Assembly: GCF_023573145.1 (NCBI RefSeq)
Contig: NZ_CP097636.1
Location: 930,001 to 994,000, forward strand
Source of the DNA: Aquincola tertiaricarbonis
Lineage (GTDB): Bacteria > Pseudomonadota > Gammaproteobacteria > Burkholderiales > Burkholderiaceae_C
Length of the DNA stretch: 64,000 bases
Direction of reading: 5' to 3'
Shown piece by piece: positions 27,480-36,481 of this stretch; position 1 is the first letter of the stretch, and each line of letters opens with the position of its first letter. The notes under the pieces are model-generated. The model was not told where the DNA came from. It did not search any database and saw only the letters and a program-made list of their open reading frames with translations. The translations under genes and the position numbers were made by a program.

Positions 27480-29075
27480 ATGCACCCCCTTCGTCTTGCG
27501 CTGGTGCTGGTCACCATGCTGGCCCTGGGCGCCTGCGCCACGCGGCCGCCCATGGCGGCCGATGCACCGCTCGATCAACCCGTGGCCACCGACCAAGGCC
27601 GGGTGGCCGGCAGCGGCAGCGACGTCCGCGCCTTCCTCGGCATCCCGTATGCGCAGCCGCCGGTGGGCGAGGGGCGCTGGCGGCCGCCGCAGCCCGCCCT
27701 GCCGTGGGCCGGCGTGCGCGACGGCAGCCGCTTCGGCCCCGACTGCATGCAGCCTGCCGAATACCCCGAGCTGCGAGGCGGCCGCGGCCGCAGCGGGGCT
27801 GCTGGCGAAGGCCCGACCATGAGCGAAGACTGCCTGTCGGTCAACGTGTGGACGCCTGCCCGCCGCAGCGGCGAGAAGCTGCCGGTGCTGGTGTGGGTGT
27901 ATGGCGGTGGCTTTACTTACGGCTCGGGCTCGCACCCCAGCTATGACGGCGAGGCGCTGGCGCGTCGCGGCATCGTGGTGGTGAACTTCAACTACCGCAC
28001 CGGCCTCTTTGGCTTCATGGCGCATCCGCAGCTGTCGGCCGAATCGCCCGTGCGCAGCTCGGGCAACTACGGGCTGATGGACCAGCTGGCCGCGCTGCAG
28101 TGGGTGCAGCGCAACATCGCCGCCTTTGGTGGCGACCCCGGCCGCGTGACAGTCGCCGGCCAGTCCGCCGGTGCGATGTCGATCAGTGCGCTGATGATCT
28201 CGGGCCGCGCGCAGGGCCTGTTCCAGCAGGCCATCCTGCAAAGCGTGGGCGTGATGCGGCCGATGGCCGATCTGGCATCGTATGAGCCGCTGGGCTTGAC
28301 CGTAGGCCCCGACTTGCGGCAGCTGCGTGCGATGAGCGCCACCGCGCTGGTGGAGCGGCTGACAGCGGTGTTGCCGCCCGGGCGTGAGCTCACGCGGCCG
28401 CGCGGCCTGGGCATCATCGTGGACGGCGACCTGGTGCGCGCCAACGACCACAGCGCCTACACCCAGGGCCGCTACCTGCGGGTGCCGATGATCGTCGGCA
28501 CCGTGGCCAACGAAGGTGGAGGCCTGGCGCGCTCGCTGGGCATCCGCGACGCCGATGCCTTGCGCCGCTATGTCGCCACCAGCTTCCCCGGGCAAGAGGC
28601 CCGTGCCGCCCAGCTTTACCCGGTGGCTGGCAATGACGAGGTGTTCCAGGTGCTGTCCGATCTGGTGTCCGACACCCAGTACCGCCACGGCACCCGTGCC
28701 TTGATGCGCATCGCGGCGCCTGCCGAGCCCCGGCTGTGGGGCTACCGCTTCACCCAACGGCGCGCGGGCGATGCGGCCGAGCCCATCCACGGCGCCGAGC
28801 TGCAGTACCCGTTCGACAACCTGCAGGCGCCGCACCGCGGCCGCGTCCGTCCGTTCGACGCCAGTGACCAGCAGCTGGCGCGGCAGATGGCCGATGCCTG
28901 GGCGCGCTTCGTCAAGACCGGTGACCCGAACGGCGCAGACATGCCGGCCTGGCCCCGCTACCGCGTGACCGACGAGCAGCTGCTGGAACTCGGCACGCCG
29001 GTGAGGGCCGTGGCGCAGCCCTCGGCGCCCCGACTCGATTTCCTGCAGGACTACCTCTACCCGAACCGCCGCTGA
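27480..29075 (+). CDS. Carboxylesterase type B, lipoprotein
   Basis: A 531-residue alpha/beta-hydrolase. The first 19 residues end in LALGAC, a lipobox with C19, so the enzyme is probably tethered to a membrane facing the periplasm. FLGIPYAQPPVGEGRWRPP, SEDCLSVNVWTP, the oxyanion hole region VWVYGGGFTYGSG and the nucleophile elbow GGDPGRVTVAGQSAGAMS (Ser229) are the classic type B blocks. It follows the Bug receptor by 15 bases. It may release a carboxylic acid from an ester before uptake, which fits the neighbouring receptor and CoA module; this is inference. Confidence 0.9.
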   Translation: MHPLRLALVLVTMLALGACATRPPMAADAPLDQPVATDQGRVAGSGSDVRAFLGIPYAQPPVGEGRWRPPQPALPWAGVRDGSRFGPDCMQPAEYPELRGGRGRSGAAGEGPTMSEDCLSVNVWTPARRSGEKLPVLVWVYGGGFTYGSGSHPSYDGEALARRGIVVVNFNYRTGLFGFMAHPQLSAESPVRSSGNYGLMDQLAALQWVQRNIAAFGGDPGRVTVAGQSAGAMSISALMISGRAQGLFQQAILQSVGVMRPMADLASYEPLGLTVGPDLRQLRAMSATALVERLTAVLPPGRELTRPRGLGIIVDGDLVRANDHSAYTQGRYLRVPMIVGTVANEGGGLARSLGIRDADALRRYVATSFPGQEARAAQLYPVAGNDEVFQVLSDLVSDTQYRHGTRALMRIAAPAEPRLWGYRFTQRRAGDAAEPIHGAELQYPFDNLQAPHRGRVRPFDASDQQLARQMADAWARFVKTGDPNGADMPAWPRYRVTDEQLLELGTPVRAVAQPSAPRLDFLQDYLYPNRR

Positions 29076-29087
29076 AGGCCGCCGCCC

Positions 29088-30041
29088 ATGAACATCGTCT
29101 TCCTCGACCGCGACACGCTCGCCCCGCAGATCCGGCTGCGTGAGCCGGGCTTTGCCCACCGGCTCACCAGCCATGGCCGCACCGCACCGCCAGAGGTGGC
29201 GGCCCGCATCGCCGATGCCGACATCGTGATCACCAACAAGGTGAAGGTGGACGCCACCGCATTGGCCGCCGCGCCACGGCTGCGCTGCATCGCGGTGGCC
29301 GCCACCGGCACCGACCCGATCGACCTGGCGGCCTGCCGTCAGCGCGGCATCGTCGTCACCAACATCCGCCAGTACGCGGTGAACACGGTGCCCGAGCACA
29401 CCTTCGCGCTCATCTTCGCCCTGCGCCGCAGCATCTGCGCCTGGCACGATGCGGTGCGGGCCGGCCGTTGGCAGGCGGCAGGCCAGTTCTGCTTCTTCGA
29501 CCACCCGATCCGCGACCTGGCCGGCGCCACGCTGGGCGTGATCGGCGATGGCGTGCTGGGCCAGGCGGTGGCCGCGATCGGCCGCTCGCTGGGCATGCGG
29601 GTGCTGATGGCCGGTTTCAAGGGCCGCCACGACCAGGGGGCGCTGTACACGCCCTTCGATCGGGTGCTGGCCGAGGCCGACGTGCTGACCCTGCATTGCC
29701 CCTTGCTGCCCGAGACCCGGCACATGATCGGCGCGCCCGAGTTCGCCGCCATGCGGCGCAAGCCCTTGCTGGTGAACACTGCGCGCGGCGGCCTGGTGGA
29801 CGAAGCGGCGGTGGGCCCGGCGCTGCAGGCCGGCCAGATCAGCGGCGCGGCCTTCGACGTGGTGAGCGTGGAGCCGCCGCCGGCCGACCATCCTTTCATG
29901 GCCCTGCTGCACCGGCCCGATTTCATCCTGACGCCGCACGTGGCCTGGGCCAGCGATGAAGCGATGCAGACCCTGGCCGACCAGTTGGTGGACAACATCG
30001 AGGCCTTCGTGCGCGGCCAGCCAGTCAACGTGGTGGCCTGA
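29088..30041 (+). CDS. D-2-hydroxyacid dehydrogenase (glycerate-dehydrogenase-like)
   Basis: A 317-residue NAD(P)-dependent enzyme of the D-isomer-specific 2-hydroxyacid dehydrogenase family. The Rossmann motif is GVIGDGVLGQAVAAIGRSLG. NTARGGLVDEAAV supplies the catalytic Arg region, VSVEPPPADHPF the Glu, and LTPHVAWAS the His. The product resembles HprA-type glycerate/hydroxypyruvate enzymes. It follows the esterase by 12 bases and ends convergent with the exporter gene on the other strand, only 9 bases away. Substrate unknown. Confidence 0.88.
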   Translation: MNIVFLDRDTLAPQIRLREPGFAHRLTSHGRTAPPEVAARIADADIVITNKVKVDATALAAAPRLRCIAVAATGTDPIDLAACRQRGIVVTNIRQYAVNTVPEHTFALIFALRRSICAWHDAVRAGRWQAAGQFCFFDHPIRDLAGATLGVIGDGVLGQAVAAIGRSLGMRVLMAGFKGRHDQGALYTPFDRVLAEADVLTLHCPLLPETRHMIGAPEFAAMRRKPLLVNTARGGLVDEAAVGPALQAGQISGAAFDVVSVEPPPADHPFMALLHRPDFILTPHVAWASDEAMQTLADQLVDNIEAFVRGQPVNVVA

Positions 30042-30050
30042 GCATCCCGC

Positions 30051-31097
30051 TCAGCGCCGCCACGCCACGCAGGCCAGCACCAGCGCGGCCAGCCACAGCG
30101 TCTCGATCAGGATGAGCGCAAACGGCCGCCAGCCGGCGCTGGCCAGCTGCTTGAACGAGGTCTTCATGCCCAGCGCGGCGATGGCCACCACCAGGCAGGC
30201 GCGTGACACGGTGTTGAGCCCGTCCTGCACCACCGGCGAGAAGGCGCCCACGGAGTTGAGCAGCACCATCGCCACGAACACCCACAGGAACCACGGCACC
30301 AGCGGCTGGCTGCGGCCTGTGCCGCCGCCGGCCTGGTGGGCGGCCTCGCGCGCCGACTTGAAGGCGGTGGACACGCCCACCACCACCAGCGTGAGCATGG
30401 CCACGCGGAACAGCTTGACGATGGTGGCGATGTCGCCGGTGGCCGGGCCCAGCATGTAGCCCGCGCCCACCACCTGCGCCACGTCGTGGATGGTGCCGCC
30501 AATGAACAGGCCTGCCAGCTCGGGCGGCAGCGCCAGCAGCCGCGCCACCGGCGGGTACAGCACCATGGCCAGCGTGGACATCACCGTGACCGTGACCACC
30601 ACCACCAGCGTGAAGCGGTCCGAGTCCTTGTCGCGCGGCAGCACGGCCGAGATGGCCAGCGCCGCTGAGGCGCCGCAGATGGCCACCGAGCCGCCCGACA
30701 GGATGCCTTGCGCCCGGTTCATGCCCATCCAGCGCGCCAGCAGCAGCCCCATCGCCAGCGTGCTGAGCACGCCGGCCACCACCACGCCGGCGGTGAACCA
30801 GCCCAGCCCGATGATCTGCGTGGCGGTGATGCGCGCCCCCAGCAGCCCGACGCCGAAGCGCAGCAGCGTGCGTGAGCAGAACTCGATGCCCGGCTTGGTC
30901 TTCGCGTCCTGGCTGAGGTAGTGGAAGGCCACGCCGAAGAAGAGGGCGTACAGGAGCTGCGGCCCGCCCTGCAGCGTGGCCACGAAGGTGGCGGCCAGCG
31001 CCACCACCACCGTGAGCGCGCTACCCGGCAGCAGACCTACCCACGGTGACCGGAGCGCCCAGGCCGCGCCATCGGCCATGCGGTGGCGCACCGTCAT
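30051..31097 (-). CDS. YeiH/UPF0324-family anion exporter (SuyZ-like)
   Basis: A 348-residue membrane protein with about ten helices, for example LLPGSALTVVVALAATFVATL, LLYALFFGVAFHYLS and FTAGVVVAGVLSTLAMGLLLA. GILSGGSVAICGASAALAIS is the family hallmark. From memory, proteins of this family (COG2855) occur beside sulfonate-cleaving enzymes and are proposed to export the sulfite or sulfate released. Its start codon overlaps the stop of the GntR regulator (ATGA at 31094-31097), so regulator and exporter form one - strand operon, divergent from the sulfo-lyase genes. The position argues for an export role in sulfolactate breakdown. Confidence 0.82.
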   Translation of the reverse strand: MTVRHRMADGAAWALRSPWVGLLPGSALTVVVALAATFVATLQGGPQLLYALFFGVAFHYLSQDAKTKPGIEFCSRTLLRFGVGLLGARITATQIIGLGWFTAGVVVAGVLSTLAMGLLLARWMGMNRAQGILSGGSVAICGASAALAISAVLPRDKDSDRFTLVVVVTVTVMSTLAMVLYPPVARLLALPPELAGLFIGGTIHDVAQVVGAGYMLGPATGDIATIVKLFRVAMLTLVVVGVSTAFKSAREAAHQAGGGTGRSQPLVPWFLWVFVAMVLLNSVGAFSPVVQDGLNTVSRACLVVAIAALGMKTSFKQLASAGWRPFALILIETLWLAALVLACVAWRR

Positions 31098-31870
31098 GCC
31101 GGCCTCGACAGCAGGTGCACGTAGTCGTGCTGCGTGGTGTTGATGGTGGACAGCCGGTGCTCCACCGGCTTGTCGCCGAAGGTGAGGGCGGTGCGCTGCA
31201 CCTGCATCATCGGCATGCCCTGCGGCACGCCCAGGATGCGGGCGGCGTTGCGGTCGGCCGCCACCGCGCGGGCGCGCTCCTGCGCGCGGGTGACGGTGAT
31301 GCCGAACTCGGTCTGGTACAGGTGGTAGATGGTGCTGGGCCGGTCTTTGAAGCGCTTTTCGGTCAGGCCCTTGAACAGCGGCGCCGGCAGCGTGAGCCGG
31401 TCGTGGATGACGGCGCGGCCCTGCAGCAGCAGCCGGTTGTCCACCTGGATGGCCGGGTCGCCGGCCTTGATGCCCAGCACCGCGGCTACGTCGGGCTCGG
31501 CGCGCACACGCTCGAAGGCCACCAGCTCCACCTTGGGGGCTTCGCGCAGGCCGTCGCTGCGTTCCACATGGAAGAACTGGAACAGGAAGCGGTCGGTGTT
31601 GTGCATCGCCACATAGGTGCCGCGGCCCTGGCGGCGCACCAGGATGTGCTCGGCCACCAGCTCGTCGACCGCATGGCGCAGCGTGCCGATGGACACGCCC
31701 AGCGCGGCCGACAGCTCGGCCTCGCTGGGCAGCGCGCCACCGGCGGGGTAGCGCCCGGCCTCGATGGCCTGCAGCAGCGCCCGCTTGACCACGCGGTACA
31801 GCGGGGCGCCGGCGGCGTCGGGGGCGATGGGCTTGAAGTCGGGTGCGGCGGTGTCGGTGGCAAGCGGCAT
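31094..31870 (-). CDS. GntR/HutC-family regulator with UTRA domain
   Basis: A 258-residue regulator. An N-terminal winged helix-turn-helix (LYRVVKRALLQAIEAGRYPAGGALPSEAELSAALGVSIGTLRHAVDELV) is followed by a UTRA effector domain from about residue 95 (LREAPKVELVAFERVRAEPDVAAVLGI). I use ATG 31870; the frame is open upstream to 31939, but that would swallow the palindromic operator. It is divergent from suyA and probably represses it and itself until a sulfolactate-like inducer binds. Confidence 0.85.
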   Translation of the reverse strand: MPLATDTAAPDFKPIAPDAAGAPLYRVVKRALLQAIEAGRYPAGGALPSEAELSAALGVSIGTLRHAVDELVAEHILVRRQGRGTYVAMHNTDRFLFQFFHVERSDGLREAPKVELVAFERVRAEPDVAAVLGIKAGDPAIQVDNRLLLQGRAVIHDRLTLPAPLFKGLTEKRFKDRPSTIYHLYQTEFGITVTRAQERARAVAADRNAARILGVPQGMPMMQVQRTALTFGDKPVEHRLSTINTTQHDYVHLLSRPA

Positions 31871-31906
31871 GGCGCGATTGTGGCGGTGGTTCGCGGCTTC
31901 ATCCAA

Positions 31907-31920
31907 GTCATCTAAATGAC
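31907..31920. promoter_or_regulatory. Palindromic operator, probable GntR/HutC binding site
   Basis: GTCAT-CTAA-ATGAC, a perfect inverted repeat in the 122-base gap between the divergent regulator and suyA genes. It is directly upstream of a TTGACA box, where a bound repressor would block both directions. HutC/GntR-family sites are typically short palindromes of this kind. Confidence 0.7.
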
Positions 31921-31924
31921 CTGT

Positions 31925-31954
31925 TTGACACTCGATCACCCGCGCTCCAACACT
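31925..31954 (+). promoter_or_regulatory. Possible suyA promoter
   Basis: A perfect -35 box TTGACA at 31925-31930, with AACACT at 31949-31954 after 18 bases as a weak -10. The weak -10 would suit a regulated promoter. It sits 4 bases after the palindrome. Confidence 0.45.
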
Positions 31955-31992
31955 GCGACCCGTTGCAACCCGACAGCACAGGAGACAAGCAC

Positions 31993-32274
31993 ATGATTCA
32001 CTTCGTACTGCACGACGCCAAGGACACCGTGGCCGTCGTGGTCGTCGAGGGCGTGAAGGCCGGCATGCAGCTCACCGGCTGGATCATGGACGAGGACAAG
32101 ACGATCAGCGTCGATGCCAAGCAGGACATTCCCATCGGCCACAAGGTGGCGCTGCGCGACATGGCGCCGGGCGACACGGTGTGGAAGTACGGCATCGACA
32201 TGGGCAAGGTGGTGGCGCCGATCAAGGCCGGCGAGCATGCGCACGTGCAAAACATCAAGACAAAACGGTGGTGA
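31993..32274 (+). CDS. suyA: (2R)-3-sulfolactate sulfo-lyase, small subunit (SAF domain)
   Basis: A 93-residue SAF-domain protein, the size and type of the small subunit of UxaA-family two-component lyases (MIHFVLHDAKDTVAVVVVEGVKAGM...). CAGGAGA precedes ATG 31993. In this family an unfused SAF subunit next to a large UxaA-C-like subunit is found in altronate/galactarate-type dehydratases and in sulfolactate sulfo-lyase (SuyAB), which releases sulfite from 3-sulfolactate to give pyruvate. I favour SuyA because the neighbours are two sulfolactate-dehydrogenase-like genes and a YeiH exporter, with no uronate pathway genes in view. Confidence 0.75.
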   Translation: MIHFVLHDAKDTVAVVVVEGVKAGMQLTGWIMDEDKTISVDAKQDIPIGHKVALRDMAPGDTVWKYGIDMGKVVAPIKAGEHAHVQNIKTKRW

Positions 32275-32322
32275 GCCTCTGCGCCGCACAGCTTGATTAG
32301 ACAACCCCATTTGGACACCACC

Positions 32323-33498
32323 ATGAGCATCATTTCCAAGGACACCACCTTCCTGGGCTACCGCCGCGAGAACGGCCGCGTGGGCGTGCGCAACCACGTC
32401 GTCATCCTGCCGCTGGACGACTTGTCGAATGCCGCGGCCGAGGCCGTGGCCCACAACATCAAGGGCGCGCTGGCCATTCCGCACCCCTACGGCCGGCTGC
32501 AGTTCGGCGCCGACCTGGACCTGCATTTCCGCACGCTGATCGGCGCCGGCTGCAACCCCAACGTGGCCGCGGTGGTGGTCATCGGCATCGAGGACGGCTG
32601 GACCAAGAAGGTGGTGGACGGCATCGCCACCACGGGCAAGCCGGTGGTGGGTTTCGGCATCGAAGGCCATGGCGACCACGACACCATCCTGCGGGCCAGC
32701 AAGGCCGCACGCGAGTTCGTGCAGTGGGCCAGCGAGAAGCAGCGCGAGGTGTGCCCCATCCATGAACTGTGGGTCAGCACCAAGTGCGGCGAGAGCGACA
32801 CCACCAGCGGCTGCGGCGCCAACCCCACCGTGGGCAACGCCTTCGACAAGCTCTACGAAACCGGCAACACGCTGGTCTTCGGCGAGACCTCGGAGCTGAC
32901 CGGCGGCGAGCGCATCGTGGCCGAGCGCTGCCGCACGCCCGAAGTCAAAGAGCGCTTCATGTTCATGTTCAACCGCTACCAGGACATGATCAACCGCCAC
33001 AAGACCAGCGACCTGTCGGACAGCCAGCCCACCAAGGGCAACATCGCCGGCGGCCTGACCACCATCGAAGAGAAGGCGCTGGGCAACATCCAGAAGATCG
33101 GCAAGAAGTGCCTGGTGGACGGCGTGCTGGACAAGGCCGAAGTGCCCACCGGCCCCGGCCTGTGGTTCATGGATTCGTCCAGCGCCGCGGCCGAGATGGT
33201 GACGCTGTGCGCCGCCTCGGGCTATGCGGTGCACTTCTTCCCCACCGGGCAGGGCAACGTCATCGGCAACCCCATCCTGCCTGTCATCAAGATCTGCGCC
33301 AATCCGCGTACCGTGCGGCTGATGAGCGAGCACATCGACGTCGACACCTCGGGCCTGCTGCAGCGTGACATCAACCTCGACCAGGCCGGCGACCAGCTGC
33401 TGGAATGCATGCTGCGCACCGCCAACGGCCGCCTGACCGCCGCCGAGGCGCTGGGCCACCGCGAGTTCGTGATGACCCGCCTGTACGAGAGCGCGTGA
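32323..33498 (+). CDS. suyB: (2R)-3-sulfolactate sulfo-lyase, large subunit
   Basis: A 391-residue protein of the UxaA C-terminal family. The start [32 protein letters not shown], the block [27 protein letters not shown] with metal-ligand cysteines, and [14 protein letters not shown] are as I remember for SuyB. It is shorter than fused altronate dehydratases because the SAF part is the separate suyA product. ATG 32323 is preferred to TTG 32293. Its stop overlaps the next ATG by one base. An altronate or galactarate dehydratase is the alternative, made less likely by the neighbours. Confidence 0.78.
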   Translation: MSIISKDTTFLGYRRENGRVGVRNHVVILPLDDLSNAAAEAVAHNIKGALAIPHPYGRLQFGADLDLHFRTLIGAGCNPNVAAVVVIGIEDGWTKKVVDGIATTGKPVVGFGIEGHGDHDTILRASKAAREFVQWASEKQREVCPIHELWVSTKCGESDTTSGCGANPTVGNAFDKLYETGNTLVFGETSELTGGERIVAERCRTPEVKERFMFMFNRYQDMINRHKTSDLSDSQPTKGNIAGGLTTIEEKALGNIQKIGKKCLVDGVLDKAEVPTGPGLWFMDSSSAAAEMVTLCAASGYAVHFFPTGQGNVIGNPILPVIKICANPRTVRLMSEHIDVDTSGLLQRDINLDQAGDQLLECMLRTANGRLTAAEALGHREFVMTRLYESA

Positions 33499-34433
33499 TG
33501 GCAAGAGTGGTCATCACCGAGTTCATGGACATGCCGGCCGTGGACCGGCTGCGGGCGGCGCACGATGTGCTGTACGACCCGCAGCTGGTGGACGACCCGG
33601 TGCGCCTGCATGCCGAGGCGGCCGGCGCCGACGTGCTGATCGTGCGCAACCGCACCCAGGTGCGCGGCGAGTTGCTGGCCGCGCTGCAGCGCTGCCGCGT
33701 GTTGGGCCGCCTGGGTGTGGGCCTGGACAACATCGACGTGCCGGGCTGCGAAGCCCGCGGCATGCAGGTGATCCCGGCCACCGGCGCCAATGCGGCCAGC
33801 GTGGCCGAGTACGTGATCGGCACCGCGATGCTGCTGCTGCGCGGCGCCTACCAGTCCACCGCCGAGGTGGCGGCCGGGCGCTGGCCGCGCACCGCGCTGT
33901 CCAACGGCCGTGAGCTGGGCGGCAAGACGCTGGGCTTGATCGGCTTTGGCGCCATCGGCCAGCTCACGGCGCGGCTGGCGCGCGGCATGGGCATGCAGGT
34001 GCTGGCCTTCGACGCGATGATGGCCGCGGACCATCCGGCCTACGCGGCGGCGGGCGTGCAGTGCGTGGCCCTGGACACGCTGATCAGCCAGGCCGACGTG
34101 GTGAGCCTGCATGTGCCGCTGGTCGAGGGCACGCGCGGGCTGCTGAATGCGCAGCGCATCGGCGCGATGAAGGCCGGCGCCGTGCTGGTGAACACCGCAC
34201 GCGGCAGCATCGTCGATGAAGTGGCGGTGGCCGAGGCCTTGCGCCAGGGCCGGCTGGGCGGCGCGGCGCTGGACGTGTTCGATGCCGAACCTTTGAAGCA
34301 GGCGCCGCACTTCGAGGGCTGCCCGAACCTGGTGCTGACGCCGCACATCGCCGGCGTGACCACCGAGTCGAATGAACGGGTGAGCAGCCTGATCGCCGAC
34401 AAGGTGCTGCAGGCCTTGGCGGAGGCCCGCTGA
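33498..34433 (+). CDS. slcC: D-isomer-specific hydroxyacid dehydrogenase, (S)-sulfolactate dehydrogenase-like
   Basis: A 311-residue NAD-dependent dehydrogenase. NRTQVRGELLAALQRCRVLGRLGVGLDNIDVPGC is a family signature, the Rossmann motif is GLIGFGAIGQLTARLARGMG, and catalytic regions are NTARGSIVDEVAVAEAL, DVFDAEPL and LTPHIAGVT. In sulfolactate degraders SlcC (this family) and ComC act in series to turn (S)- into (R)-sulfolactate, the isomer cut by SuyAB. The gene lies directly between suyB and a ComC-like gene with one-base overlaps on both sides, which is the main support for this assignment. Confidence 0.77.
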   Translation: MARVVITEFMDMPAVDRLRAAHDVLYDPQLVDDPVRLHAEAAGADVLIVRNRTQVRGELLAALQRCRVLGRLGVGLDNIDVPGCEARGMQVIPATGANAASVAEYVIGTAMLLLRGAYQSTAEVAAGRWPRTALSNGRELGGKTLGLIGFGAIGQLTARLARGMGMQVLAFDAMMAADHPAYAAAGVQCVALDTLISQADVVSLHVPLVEGTRGLLNAQRIGAMKAGAVLVNTARGSIVDEVAVAEALRQGRLGGAALDVFDAEPLKQAPHFEGCPNLVLTPHIAGVTTESNERVSSLIADKVLQALAEAR

Positions 34434-35443
34434 TGGCCCGCCTGACCTTGCCCCAGGCGCGCGAGGCCGTGGCTGCCGCACTGCGCCAGGCCGGGGCCGA
34501 CGACACCATGGCCGAGGCCACCGCCCGGGCGCTGGTGCTGGCCGAGGCCCAGGGCCTGGGCTCGCACGGGCTGAGCCGCGTGGCACAGTACGTCAAGCAC
34601 TTGCGCAACGGCCGCGTCAACGGCCGCGCGCAGCCGCGGGTGCACAGCCCCAAGCCCGCCGCGTTGGTGGTGGATGCGGATGAGGGCCTGGCCTTTGCCG
34701 CTTGCGAACTGGCGGTGCAGCAGGCGGTGCAGCGCGCGCGCGAGCAGGGCATCGCCATCGCCGGCGTGGCCAACAGCCACCACTGCGGTGTGGTGGTCGA
34801 CCACCTGCGCCCGGCCGCCGCGGCGGGCCTGGTGGCGCTGGGCTTTGCCAACTCGCCGGCGGCCATGCCGGCCGCGGGTGGGCGCCACCCCATTTTTGGC
34901 ACCAATCCGGTGGCGGCCGTGTTCCCGCGGCGCGGGGCCGATCCGCTGCTGATCGACCTCAGCCTGAGCGAGGTGGCCCGCGGCAAGGTGATGGTGGCGG
35001 CCCAGGCCGGCCGGCCCATCCCGGAAGGCTGGGCGCTGGACGCGCAGGGCCGGCCCACCACCGATGCCAAGGCCGCGCTGGAAGGCTCCATGCTGCCCAT
35101 GGGCGCCGCCACCAGCCCCAAGGGCGCGATGCTGGCGCTGGTGGTGGAGCTGCTGGTCACCGCGCTCATCGGTGCGCAGTTCGGCTTCGAGGCTTCGAGC
35201 TTCTTCGTCGACGAAGGCAACCGGCCGCGCATCGGCCAGGCCTTCATCGTCATCGATCCTGGCGCGCTGGCCGGTGCCGACCACTACCTCGACCGCATCG
35301 AGGTGCTGGTGGCCGAGATGCTGCGCGACGAGGGCGTGCGCCTGCCCGGCGCACGGCGTGAACAGCTTCGGCGCCAGGCCGAAGCACAAGGACTGGAGGT
35401 GCCGGACGCCCTGCTCGCGCAGTGGCCGATCACCAGCGGTTGA
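34433..35443 (+). CDS. comC: Malate/L-lactate dehydrogenase family protein, (R)-sulfolactate dehydrogenase-like
   Basis: A 336-residue protein of the Ldh2/YlbC family, unrelated in fold to ordinary lactate dehydrogenase. AEAQGLGSHGLSRV near the N-terminus, GVANSHHCGVVVDHLRPAAAAGLVALGFANSP with the conserved His pair, and FGTNPVAAVFPR are typical. ComC-type members reduce sulfopyruvate to (R)-sulfolactate with NAD(P)H. The start overlaps the slcC stop by one base. A general malate/ureidoglycolate-type dehydrogenase is the alternative; context decides for sulfolactate. Confidence 0.76.
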   Translation: MARLTLPQAREAVAAALRQAGADDTMAEATARALVLAEAQGLGSHGLSRVAQYVKHLRNGRVNGRAQPRVHSPKPAALVVDADEGLAFAACELAVQQAVQRAREQGIAIAGVANSHHCGVVVDHLRPAAAAGLVALGFANSPAAMPAAGGRHPIFGTNPVAAVFPRRGADPLLIDLSLSEVARGKVMVAAQAGRPIPEGWALDAQGRPTTDAKAALEGSMLPMGAATSPKGAMLALVVELLVTALIGAQFGFEASSFFVDEGNRPRIGQAFIVIDPGALAGADHYLDRIEVLVAEMLRDEGVRLPGARREQLRRQAEAQGLEVPDALLAQWPITSG

Positions 35444-35494
35444 CGGACCGCATTCACCGTCGCGCCTTCATACATCAACAACGGAGACAAAGGC

Positions 35495-36481
35495 ATGCAA
35501 CGACGACACCTGATGCGGCTGCTGGCCGCGGCGGCCAGCGCGGCCACCTTGCCGGCGGCGGTGAACGCCCAGCCGGGCGCAGCCGACTATCCCAAGCCCG
35601 GCGCCACGCTGCGCTACGTGGTGCCCTTTCCGCCCGGCGGGCTCACCGACATGATGGCCCGCAGCGTGGGCCAGCAGCTGGCCGAGCGCTGGAAGGTCAG
35701 CGTGGTGGTCGACAACAAGCCCGGCGGCGGCGGGCAGATCGGCGCCGACGCGGTGGCCAAGGCCCCGGCCGATGGCCACACGCTGCTGGCCATCACGCTC
35801 ACCCATGCGGCCAACGTCACGCTGTTTCCGAAGGCGGCGTTCGACTTCCGCAAGGACCTGAAGCCGGTGGCCCTGCTGGCCGGCAGCCCGATGCTGGTGG
35901 TGGTGCCGGCCAACAGCCCGATCAAGGACCTGAAGGACCTGGCAGCGCAGGCCAAGCAGCGGGCGTTGAACGCCGGCTCCAGCGGCAACGGCACGCCGCC
36001 GCACCTCACGCTGGCGCTGTTCAACGACCTCAACAAGACCAGCATCCAGCACGTGCCCTACAAGGGTGGTGCGCCGTCGATGACCGACCTGATCGGCGGC
36101 CAGCTGGACGTGATCTTCTCCAACTTCCCCGAGTCCATCGCGCATGTGAAGGCGGGCAAGCTGCGCGCGCTGGCCGTGAGCACCGAAGCCCGCCACCCCG
36201 CGGTGCCCGATGTGCCCACCACCGCCGAAGCCGGCCTGCCCGGCCTGCTGGTGGAAAACTGGACCGCCGTGATGGTGCCGGCCGGCGTGCCCGATGCGCT
36301 GGTGCAAAAGCTGGGCAACGAGGTGGTGGCCATCGTCAAGCAGCCCGACATGGAGCAGCGCGCGGTGCAGCAGGGCTTCCGCGTCGATGCGCGCGGGCCC
36401 GAAGCCTTCAAGACCTTCCTCGACGGTGAGGTGACGCGCTGGGCCGGGGTGATCCAGAAGGCAGGGATTCGGCCGGACTAG
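35495..36481 (+). CDS. Bug-family (TctC) periplasmic substrate-binding protein
   Basis: A 328-residue receptor with an Arg-rich signal peptide (MQRRHLMRLLAAAASAATLPAAVNAQ) and the loop block YVVPFPPGGLTDMMAR. Last gene of the suyAB-slcC-comC run, 51 bases after comC, with GGAGAC as ribosome site. In some degraders sulfolactate enters by a tripartite tricarboxylate transporter, so this may be the sulfolactate receptor; the membrane subunits must be elsewhere. Its stop overlaps the convergent DMT gene by four bases. Confidence 0.87.
   Translation: MQRRHLMRLLAAAASAATLPAAVNAQPGAADYPKPGATLRYVVPFPPGGLTDMMARSVGQQLAERWKVSVVVDNKPGGGGQIGADAVAKAPADGHTLLAITLTHAANVTLFPKAAFDFRKDLKPVALLAGSPMLVVVPANSPIKDLKDLAAQAKQRALNAGSSGNGTPPHLTLALFNDLNKTSIQHVPYKGGAPSMTDLIGGQLDVIFSNFPESIAHVKAGKLRALAVSTEARHPAVPDVPTTAEAGLPGLLVENWTAVMVPAGVPDALVQKLGNEVVAIVKQPDMEQRAVQQGFRVDARGPEAFKTFLDGEVTRWAGVIQKAGIRPD

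Noticed and set aside
32323..33498. Plain altronate dehydratase annotation for the UxaA-type large subunit
   Set aside because: No uronate genes are nearby and the neighbours fit sulfolactate better. I keep it as the alternative, not the main call.
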